Below, in pieces: positions 1 through 5,132 of a DNA stretch of 7,237 bases. The DNA lies in contig JAKADD010000126.1 of the NCBI GenBank assembly GCA_021820825.1, positions 1 through 7,237 on the forward strand, written 5' to 3'. The notes under the pieces were generated by a model. It did no database searches, was not told the DNA's origin, and saw nothing but the letters and a program-made list of their open reading frames with translations. Positions within the stretch are counted from its first letter, which is position 1. The number at the start of each line of letters is the position of its first letter. The translations under genes were made by a program, and so were the position numbers. This stretch comes from Bacillota bacterium. Lineage in GTDB: Bacteria; Bacillota; Bacilli; Alicyclobacillales; SLC66.

Positions 1-459
1 GTCAGAAACAGGCGGGCGGACCAGCCCAAGATCAATCGATCCCTTGCGCAGAGCGGCCTCCTGGGAGGGCGTGGACAGTTCCTGCAAGCTGACGCTGACG
101 CCAGGGAAGCGGCTGCGGTACTCCCTGATGATGGCAGGGAGTATGTCATATGTGGCGGACCCTACGAAACCCACGGTCAATCGCCCCAATTCACCTTTTT
201 GCGCCCTCTGCGCTGCTTCCGCCGCTGTTTGAATGCCTGCGAGAACCGGTTGTATTTCCCGCAAATACACTTCGCCCGGCATGGTGAGCTGGACGCGTCG
301 TTTTGTGCGCTCCAGCAACCTGACGCCCAGTTCCTCTTCGAGCAATTGAATCTGCTGACTGAGGGGTGGCTGGGTCATCTGCAGGCGTGCGGCCGCCCGG
401 CCAAAGTGCAGTTCTTGTGCGACAGCGACAAAATATTCGAGCCTGCGCAGTTCCGTAAT
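1..459 (-). CDS. LysR-type transcriptional regulator, N-terminal 153 residues (runs off the left edge)
   Basis: This is a DNA-binding transcription factor of the LysR family, cut by the window edge. The N-terminal winged helix-turn-helix is complete: residues 1-60 contain LEYFVAVAQELHFGRAA, then QMTQPPLSQQIQLLEEELG and the wing ending LLERTKRRVQLT. A linker helix follows, and from about residue 88 the start of the periplasmic-binding-protein-like effector domain (LTVGFVGSATYDILP, then IDLGLVRPP). The effector half resembles BenM/CatM-like regulators of aromatic or organic-acid metabolism, but no inducer can be read. No ATG, GTG or TTG in this frame lies before residue 28, inside the HTH. The start that fits the family is ATT at 459-457, giving MTELRRLEYF, six bases after a GAGG and inside a GAGGTGATC match to the 16S 3' end. 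A CTG at 450-448 is the alternative. Family call is firm; the start is inferred. Confidence 0.9.
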   Translation of the reverse strand, partial: MTELRRLEYFVAVAQELHFGRAAARLQMTQPPLSQQIQLLEEELGVRLLERTKRRVQLTMPGEVYLREIQPVLAGIQTAAEAAQRAQKGELGRLTVGFVGSATYDILPAIIREYRSRFPGVSVSLQELSTPSQEAALRKGSIDLGLVRPPVSD

Positions 460-508
460 GGATCACCTCGATTTATAATAATTCGATATTCAACTTAATG
501 TGACTCTA

Positions 509-539
509 ATTATATATTGGATGCTGTTTAAACTGTCAA
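509..539 (-). promoter_or_regulatory. Sigma-A-type promoter of the LysR gene
   Basis: On the minus strand a perfect TTGACA -35 box (539-534) is followed 17 bases later by TATATA (516-511), overlapping a TATAAT (514-509) at spacing 19. Transcription would start near 502, leaving an AT-rich leader of about 43 bases before the ATT start codon. The leader contains the imperfect dyad TTGAATATCGAA, a possible autoregulatory site; that part is a guess. Confidence 0.7.
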
Positions 540-602
540 CTCTGCATTGTTGCTTAGGTTGGCTGCTTCCCGTCAACGCAGCCCCAGCGAATGCCTGCCA
601 CC

Positions 603-625
603 TTGGACCGCCCTTGGACTTGGAC
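603..625. repeat. Three TTGGAC direct repeats
   Basis: TTGGAC occurs at 603-608, 614-619 and 620-625, in the gap between the LysR promoter and the lipoprotein region. Close by, CCCC (640-643) and GGGG (650-653) can form a four-pair hairpin with a six-base loop; it lacks a T-run and is a poor terminator candidate. The function of the repeats is unknown; a protein-binding array is possible but nothing else supports it. Confidence 0.3.
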
Positions 626-687
626 GCGGCAATATCACCCCCCAGTCAAGGGGTTATTCATATTCCTGTCATTTCTGTTGTGTGATA

Positions 688-834
688 CTATTGCTGTCTG
701 CCCGAGGAAGCATGCGATCGTTTCCCATACATCACTCCTACGATGTACGTATTGCCCGCGCGTTCCTTATCAATCTCCAGCATAAACGCATGATTCTGGA
801 TGGACCCTACCCACTTATCCCACACATAAAATTT
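688..834 (-). other. -1-frame continuation of the lipoprotein gene behind a slippery A-AAT-TTT site
   Basis: In the lipoprotein frame, codons CCA-AAT-TTT-ATG contain the heptamer A-AAT-TTT (834-828), which has the X-XXY-YYZ form of -1 frameshift sites. A one-base backward slip there joins PNF to YVWDKWVGSIQNHAFML and on to IDKERAGNTYIVGVMYGKR, 46 residues in all before a TAG at 690-688. This stretch alternates hydrophobic and charged residues like beta strands of a folded protein, unlike typical out-of-frame translation. It has no good start or ribosome binding site of its own. The alternatives are a one-base loss in the T-run (five Ts would restore the frame), a homopolymer sequencing error, or true programmed frameshifting. 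The end has a loose resemblance to the C-terminal strands of serine beta-lactamase-like hydrolases, too weak to name it. Confidence 0.5.
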
Positions 835-1025
835 GGCACCCCGTATTGATCTCTATATTTTGTGAGCTGTTGAGGAGTCATGGCTGCCAGCTGTGCTTCG
901 GTGTATGAAATTTTTTTCGATGTTGTGGGTGGGCAGGTTACCTGCATTTGAGTGCCGCATCCCGTTAATAACAGCAGCGTAATACCCACGAACCCATTAA
1001 CGTACCAATGGCTGTTTTTTTTCAT
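807..1025 (-). CDS. Small lipoprotein of unknown family (72 residues, possibly frameshifted)
   Basis: The product begins MKKNSHWYVN, has a hydrophobic stretch at residues 10-20 and a lipobox LLTGC with the acylated cysteine at residue 23. It should therefore be exported and anchored to the outer face of the membrane by a lipid. The mature part is about 50 residues, with TCPP near its start and a predicted helical TEAQLAAMTPQQLTKYRDQ segment. The ATG at 1025 is chosen over one seven codons upstream because GGGAAG lies eight bases before it and the upstream ATG would put extra residues before the Lys-Lys n-region. I do not recognise the family. The frame closes at a TAG at 807-809, but a protein-like frame continues in -1 register from a slippery heptamer at 834-828, so this may be only the first two-thirds of a 112-residue protein. 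Confidence 0.65.
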   Translation of the reverse strand: MKKNSHWYVNGFVGITLLLLTGCGTQMQVTCPPTTSKKISYTEAQLAAMTPQQLTKYRDQYGVPNFMCGISG

Positions 1026-1269
1026 TATGCTAACTTCCCAGTCCATTTGTGTATTTGACGATTATTATTGAATAAGGTTACACACCTTCATCTGATGGAA
1101 CAGTCGTTTGACAGGGAACCCCGCAACATGATTGTCACACTCGTAACAAGAGCGACAGTACCTGCCTTTCGCGTTACAGGTTTAGTGTATGATGATAGGA
1201 AGTTCTATCTCGCCTTCGCACTTGGTGGCGGCCGTCGAAAGTTGTGAACTTATGTGAGGAGATGTGTCT

Positions 1270-1494
1270 ATGCGATCGCGACCCATGACGGACGAATACA
1301 TACCATATGCCATGTTACGAACAGGAGCGGTGGTAAACGTCGTCAGTGTATTTTATGGCGTACCTCCGGCCACGGCGTTGTTGGCCTATATCGTTCTTGG
1401 AACACCACTTCATACTATCACCCTTCTGGGTATGGCTTTCGTGGTCAGTGCTCTTGTGCTGGTCAATCGAAAGACACGCACAATTTCCAAATAG
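1270..1494 (+). CDS. C-terminal fragment of an EamA/DMT-type transporter (74 residues)
   Basis: Residues 20-43 and 48-66 are two membrane helices that read like the last two helices of drug/metabolite exporters: VSVFYGVPPATALLAY, then a short loop with LGTPLH in place of the usual LGEPL, then LLGMAFVVSALVLVNR and a basic tail. Full-length family members have about ten helices and roughly 290 residues, so about three quarters are missing. An in-frame TGA at 1255-1257 closes the frame just upstream. The fragment nonetheless has an intact AGGAG eight bases before the ATG at 1270, and no sign of the missing helices is visible upstream. It is either a gene remnant with a chance start or a small membrane protein recruited from one. 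Such exporters are often paired with a LysR regulator, as at 1-459. The stop codon TAG is the first triplet of the 81-nt repeat. Confidence 0.6.
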   Translation: MRSRPMTDEYIPYAMLRTGAVVNVVSVFYGVPPATALLAYIVLGTPLHTITLLGMAFVVSALVLVNRKTRTISK

Positions 1495-1572
1495 ACGCCA
1501 TGCCGCTTCGCGTCAGCAACAACCGGATAGAAAATGCGCCTGCGGCGATTTTCAGGACAGGAAGTAGATGTG
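1492..1572 (+). repeat. 81-nt structured repeat, copy 1
   Basis: This copy aligns end to end with 2314-2394, at roughly 70% identity by eye with a few single-base gaps. Shared blocks are TAGAC at the 5' end, ACAACCGG, the identical 12-mer GCGCCTGCGGCG, and a GTAG near the 3' end. The core forms a hairpin: GAAAAT (1530-1535) pairs with ATTTTC (1548-1553), G1536 is bulged, CGCC (1537-1540) pairs with GGCG (1544-1547), and the loop is TGC. GACGC (1494-1498) and GCGTC (1510-1514) can form a second stem. There is no U-run, so it is not a typical terminator. It matches no riboswitch class that I know. The strand is assigned by analogy with copy 2. Confidence 0.6.
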
Positions 1573-1842
1573 GATTGTGAATGATCGGAGCAATCCGTAA
1601 CCAATGATGTATAATCGACTGTACCGTATGCGAACTGCCCATGTTCATGCGGATGCGCCTGTTTCGTGCTAGAATGTTCCAATAGACAGTCGGACGCATG
1701 TTTACGCCGGAGCCGCAAGATTGACGTCTGCTCACCACAGGCGAACCATGAAGATCCTGAGTCAATTCAGACGCAGACCAGGCTCACTCGGATCTTCAGC
1801 TATTGAGGGCTGGCCCATCATACTTCACCGGAGGGATTTTCC
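1495..1842. other. Intergenic region without a supported gene
   Basis: After the repeat copy, the sequence holds a hairpin GGATTG (1572-1577) / CAATCC (1591-1596), an isolated TGTATAAT (1608-1615) without a matching -35 box, and a second weak -10-like TAGAAT (1670-1675). A 17-base word at 1722-1738 recurs exactly inside dacF at 3617-3633. Reading frames here are short or are shadows of the next gene. A promoter for the stress-type gene at 1843 must lie in this stretch, but no box pair is convincing. Confidence 0.5.
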
Positions 1843-2247
1843 ATGCAGGCGCATATCATCGGTCGATTCTCCAGTCATGAGAGTGCGGAACAGTGTGTCG
1901 TGGAATTGGAGCAAGAGTTCCCAGGACAGGTCTCTCTCAGCACCTCGACGCCTCATGAGCATTGGTGGCAGCAGGGGCATTGGCTCGAATCGTCGCTCGC
2001 GGCCATTGGCGGCATTGCAGCGACAGTCTCCAATATCGTTCCTGGCTTCGGCGTCCTGTTTATGGGTGGACCACTTGACGGCATCCAGCAGGGGCGCATT
2101 TTGGGAGACTGGCTGGAGGCATATCCAGACAGTGCTCATGGAGAAAATTCCCATTTTGTCATCGTATCGGTTGAACAGGACGCAGTGGCCTCTGTAAAAC
2201 GCAAACTTTCGGAACTCGGAGCTGAAAATGTGCATATCGTCAAATGA
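1843..2247 (+). CDS. General stress protein-like glycine-rich small protein (134 residues)
   Basis: The ATG follows GGAGG with an eight-base spacer. Residues 1-30 start MQAHIIGRFSSHESAEQCVVELE, a strand followed by a helix. The middle (residues 52-85) is hydrophobic and glycine-rich with small-residue spacing (AAIGGIAATVSNIVPGFGVL, then MGGPLDG). The end (residues 104-134) is FVIVSVEQDAVASVKRKL followed by GAENVHIV. This strand-helix, glycine-rich core, strand-helix-strand layout is that of YflT/GsP17M-like stress proteins, where a first-strand V-I-G-x-F and a final GA-E-V motif recur. The glycine segment may contact membranes. It is a little shorter than the usual family member because the core is compact. 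The molecular function of such proteins is not established. The gene is probably its own transcription unit, since dacF has a promoter between them. Confidence 0.75.
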   Translation: MQAHIIGRFSSHESAEQCVVELEQEFPGQVSLSTSTPHEHWWQQGHWLESSLAAIGGIAATVSNIVPGFGVLFMGGPLDGIQQGRILGDWLEAYPDSAHGENSHFVIVSVEQDAVASVKRKLSELGAENVHIVK

Positions 2248-2255
2248 GGCGACTG

Positions 2256-2286
2256 TTGATGCCACAGTGAGTGATTCGTGTATAAT
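2256..2286 (+). promoter_or_regulatory. Probable dacF promoter
   Basis: A consensus TATAAT lies at 2281-2286 with a TG directly before it. TTGATG at 2256-2261 is the best -35 candidate, but the 19-base spacing is longer than ideal. Transcription would start near 2293, giving a leader of about 125 bases that contains the second copy of the 81-nt structured repeat. The -10 box is convincing; the -35 box is uncertain. Confidence 0.55.
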
Positions 2287-2313
2287 GTGACGTGGACAAA
2301 CATTAGAACAGAG

Positions 2314-2394
2314 TAGACCTTTATGGCGATTTACGTCGCCGACAACCGGGATGGAAAAGCGCCTGCGGCGTTTTGCAGAGTGCGGAGTAGGGTG
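2314..2394 (+). repeat. 81-nt structured repeat, copy 2, in the dacF leader
   Basis: This is the partner of 1492-1572. AAAA (2355-2358) pairs with TTTT (2371-2374), G2359 is bulged, CGCC (2360-2363) pairs with GGCG (2367-2370), and the loop is TGC. Compared with copy 1, one paired T and A are missing on opposite sides of the same stem. GGCGA (2325-2329) and TCGCC (2336-2340) form a further hairpin that copy 1 does not share at the same place. The element ends 11 bases before the dacF AGGAGG, so it is well placed to influence translation or transcript stability. The frame through it is open and has an ATG at 2323, but it encodes no signal-peptide-like start. Confidence 0.6.
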
Positions 2395-2418
2395 TATCAG
2401 TGTACAGGAGGGTATGCA

Positions 2419-3696
2419 GTGGGAACAGTAAAACGCTCCATCTTTATCGGAGCGGCGGTTATCATCGTTCTGGCGGGCAGTGTGGTTGCGCTGGCAGAAA
2501 CCGGCAAGAACCAGGTCTTGCCGCAAAAAACTGCGCTGCCGATTACAGCCAATCTGAATACAGGCGCCATCTCTTTGGCGGCTCCGGCAGCAGAACTGAT
2601 CAACGCCAGTACCGGGCAGATTTTGTACGCAAACAACGTAATGAAGAAACATTATCCAGCTTCACTCGCTAAATTGATGACCTCCCTGATTGCGCTGGAA
2701 ATGGTGAAGCGCCATCAGTTGTCGCTGCACTCCATCATTCCCGTCAGTCAGTCAGCCTATCAGGTGGCGCTTACGCCGGGGCTTTCCGTTGCCTATCTGA
2801 ATCCAGCAGAACACATTACGCTGAGCAGGATGCTGGAGTATATGTATGTGGTGTCGGCTGACGACGCAGCCGTGGCGATGGCTGATGCGATTGCAGGCAC
2901 GCAGGCCGAATTTGCAAAATTGATGAATGACAAGGCTCGCCAGTTGGGAATGACAGGCACTCGGTACACGAACGCCTCGGGCCTCCAGAATCCCCATATG
3001 TACACGAATGCGCGCGATGTAGGTCTGCTGTCGAGGTACCTCGTCAATCGTTATCCCATCGTTCTCAAATATGCGTCTGAACCCGGCATGTACATCCATC
3101 CTGGTCAATACGGCACGAATTACGACCAGTTGCTGGGGAAGTTCAATGGCCTTGACGGGCTCAAGACAGGTTCGACCAGCGAGGCGGGGTATTGTTTTGT
3201 GGGTACGGCGAAGCGCGGGAATGTGCGGCTCATCAGCGTGATTCTCGATACGAAGTCCTTTCCGGCCGTGTTTCAGGATACAGCTGCACTGCTCGGATTT
3301 GGGTATACGCAGTTTATCTCCCGAAAGATCCAAAATGCTGGGCAGTCGTTGCTTTCCATACCAGTTCACAACGCGGCGAATCAAAACTTGGCCGTCGCGC
3401 CCCACAGTGATGTGGTGGTCAATGTGCTGCGCGGAACACGCCAGACTGTCACGTACAGCGTTGTTCCGAATGAATTGCAGGCGCCCATTGTCAAAGGACA
3501 GCGGGTTGGCGTTGAGAACGTGGCTGTAAACGGCCATGTTGTTTTGCAGACGCCCGTCTATGCGACAGTGACCGATCCCAAGGAAAATCTTGTTGAGAAA
3601 GTCTGGCGCAGTGTGATGACGTCTGCTCACCACGGGGCGCGAAGTTTAATAGACTGGATTGGCCAGAAGCTGCACAAGTACCTTCACCGACTCTGA
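2419..3696 (+). CDS. dacF: D-alanyl-D-alanine carboxypeptidase, peptidase S11 / PBP5 family (425 residues)
   Basis: This enzyme removes the terminal D-alanine from peptidoglycan pentapeptides outside the membrane. I start it at GTG 2419, seven bases after a perfect AGGAGG, because this gives MGTVKRS plus a hydrophobic signal peptide with a VALA-E cleavage site after residue 26. The in-frame ATG at 2323 would add 32 residues lying in the leader repeat. Catalytic motifs are SLAK (82-85, SxxK with Ser82 and Lys85) inside YPASLAKLMT, and KTG (249-251) followed by STSEAGYCFVGTAKR. The SxN motif reads SAD (146-148), Asp replacing the usual Asn. A PBP5 C-terminal beta domain follows (to about residue 390), then an amphipathic helical tail rich in Lys, Arg and His that suits membrane attachment. 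DacF is one of several S11 paralogues in Bacillota, so the exact symbol is tentative. GH1 follows after 56 bases. Confidence 0.9.
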   Translation: MGTVKRSIFIGAAVIIVLAGSVVALAETGKNQVLPQKTALPITANLNTGAISLAAPAAELINASTGQILYANNVMKKHYPASLAKLMTSLIALEMVKRHQLSLHSIIPVSQSAYQVALTPGLSVAYLNPAEHITLSRMLEYMYVVSADDAAVAMADAIAGTQAEFAKLMNDKARQLGMTGTRYTNASGLQNPHMYTNARDVGLLSRYLVNRYPIVLKYASEPGMYIHPGQYGTNYDQLLGKFNGLDGLKTGSTSEAGYCFVGTAKRGNVRLISVILDTKSFPAVFQDTAALLGFGYTQFISRKIQNAGQSLLSIPVHNAANQNLAVAPHSDVVVNVLRGTRQTVTYSVVPNELQAPIVKGQRVGVENVAVNGHVVLQTPVYATVTDPKENLVEKVWRSVMTSAHHGARSLIDWIGQKLHKYLHRL

Positions 3697-3752
3697 TCTG
3701 GCAGAAATGGTCGTGTGATCGGCGTCTGCCGTGGACCAGGGGGGAATTATCC

Positions 3753-5132
3753 ATGAAGCAGTTTCCGAAAGAATTTGTGTTCGGCGCGGCAACAGCTGCT
3801 TATCAGGTCGAGGGAGCAGTGGGAGAAGATGGGCGCGGCCCGTCCATCTGGGATGTGTTCGCCCATACCACGGGCAAGACGTACAGGGGTCAAACAGGGG
3901 ATGTTGCCTGCGATCAGTATCATCGCTATCGCGATGACATTCTACTCTTGCGTGAACTGGGGTTTGCCAGTTATCGCTTCTCCATTGCCTGGCCCCGCAT
4001 CTTTCCGACCGGCTCTGGTCCTGTCAACGAGGCGGGCGTCGACTATTATCTGCGACTGACAGAGGCTCTGCTGGAACAGGGAATCGTTCCTCTGGCCACT
4101 CTGTATCACTGGGATCTTCCGTTGGCTCTTGGTGAACGGGGAGGATGGGTCAATCGCGATACTGCCTCCTACTTTGCAGAGTACGCCGCCGTCGTCATGG
4201 AGCGTCTGGGTGACCGGATTCCGCGCTGGATCACGCTCAACGAGCCGTCTGTCGTCGCGTATGCAGGACATCTGCTCGGGGAGCACGCACCGGGACATCA
4301 CGATATGGGCGAGGCGCTGCGCGCAGCGCATCACCTGCTGGTCGGCCACGCAGAAGCTGTCGAGGCGATGCGCGCCCAGGCTGCAAAAGTGGAGGTTGGC
4401 GTGACCCTGAATCTGTCTCCTGTGTATCCGGTCGATGCGGACCCGGACAACATCGCGGCTGCGACAATCTATGACGGGCAACTCAACCGTTTCTTTCTGG
4501 ACGCGGTGTGCCGTGGTGAGTATCCTCAGGATATCCTGGCCGTATACGGCGAGTTTACCGATCTGTCTTACATCGCGCAGGAGGATATGAACCTGCTGAA
4601 GCGTCAGAACATCGATTTTTTGGGCGTCAACTACTATTTTCCGAACGTGGTGCGTAAGGGCGCTCACCCTCTGCTGGTGGAGGCGTTGCCTCCAGATGGT
4701 CCGCTTACGGAGATGGGCTGGCCGATCAAACCAGAGGGACTGCATGATCTGTTGCTGCGGATCGCCCGCGATTATCCGGACATTCCCCTGTATATCACTG
4801 AAAATGGCGCGGCGTTCACAGATACGGTGCAGGCTGGCCGTGTGCATGATCCGGCGCGCACAGACTTCCTGAGACGCCATCTGGAGGCCTGTCTGGACGC
4901 GATTGCGGACGGCGTCGATCTGCGCGGCTATTATGTCTGGTCGCTGCTGGACAATTTTGAATGGGCGTATGGTTACAGTAAACGTTTTGGCATTGTCTAT
5001 GTGGACTATGAAACGCAGCAACGAATTCCGAAGGACAGTGCGCTGTGGCTTAAACAGTTCATGGCGGCGCAAACTGACAGAGGGGTGATGAGCAATGAAC
5101 GAAGAACGAGTCGAACGGGATTCCATGGGTGA
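3753..5132 (+). CDS. Glycoside hydrolase family 1 beta-glucosidase (459 residues)
   Basis: This is a retaining beta-glycosidase of the (beta/alpha)8 barrel type, with no signal peptide and so presumably cytoplasmic. Family landmarks are in order: FVFGAATAAYQVEGA near the N-terminus (Gln18 binds sugar), YRFSIAWPRI (74-83), YHWDLP (118-123), TLNEPSV with the acid/base Glu164, GVNYY (291-295), YITENGA with nucleophile Glu350, and WSLLDNFEWAYGYSKRFG with Glu403 and Trp404 of the glucose subsite. All expected catalytic residues are present and length is normal, so it should be active. The unphosphorylated-substrate type is favoured by FEW at the -1 subsite; 6-phospho enzymes usually differ there, but this is not proof. 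The ATG follows AGGGGGG by eight bases. The last 38 bases overlap fumC, and the tail after about residue 445 looks unconserved, as if the end drifted over the fumC start. Confidence 0.93.
   Translation: MKQFPKEFVFGAATAAYQVEGAVGEDGRGPSIWDVFAHTTGKTYRGQTGDVACDQYHRYRDDILLLRELGFASYRFSIAWPRIFPTGSGPVNEAGVDYYLRLTEALLEQGIVPLATLYHWDLPLALGERGGWVNRDTASYFAEYAAVVMERLGDRIPRWITLNEPSVVAYAGHLLGEHAPGHHDMGEALRAAHHLLVGHAEAVEAMRAQAAKVEVGVTLNLSPVYPVDADPDNIAAATIYDGQLNRFFLDAVCRGEYPQDILAVYGEFTDLSYIAQEDMNLLKRQNIDFLGVNYYFPNVVRKGAHPLLVEALPPDGPLTEMGWPIKPEGLHDLLLRIARDYPDIPLYITENGAAFTDTVQAGRVHDPARTDFLRRHLEACLDAIADGVDLRGYYVWSLLDNFEWAYGYSKRFGIVYVDYETQQRIPKDSALWLKQFMAAQTDRGVMSNERRTSRTGFHG

Noticed and set aside
688..852. Independent serine beta-lactamase-like hydrolase remnant
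   Set aside because: The resemblance is limited to a DK-x-x-GS and YIVGVM pattern; continuity with the lipoprotein at the slippery site explains the stretch better.
1108..1113. Perfect TTGACA as a plus-strand -35 box
   Set aside because: No acceptable -10 hexamer lies 16-18 bases downstream.
1095..1247. Plus-strand frame of 50 codons (MEQSFDREPRN, later TGLVYDDRKFYLAFAL) between the lipoprotein and the exporter fragment
   Set aside because: Composition is protein-like, but neither ATG (1095 or 1128) has a proper ribosome binding site, the -10-like box at 1188 lies inside it, and no family is recognisable. Not enough to call a gene.
1530..1553. Hairpin after the exporter fragment as an intrinsic terminator
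   Set aside because: The stem is good but the following bases are CAGGACAG rather than a T-run, and the same structure occurs in the dacF leader, where termination before the gene would make sense only as attenuation.
1721..2197. 158-codon plus-strand frame overlapping the stress-type gene
   Set aside because: It is out of frame with the 1843-2247 gene, which has the GGAGG and a recognisable architecture; the translation is low-complexity Arg/Ser-rich shadow.
2314..2394. Known riboswitch classes (TPP, FMN, SAM, lysine, c-di-GMP, c-di-AMP, fluoride, guanidine, THF) or T-box for the dacF leader
   Set aside because: None of their conserved blocks, such as the T-box TGGNACCGCG, are present.
1825..2652. 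Long minus-strand frame (275 codons) opposite the stress gene and dacF start
   Set aside because: Cys/Arg/His-rich translation typical of an antisense shadow in moderately GC-rich DNA; no ribosome binding site or motif.
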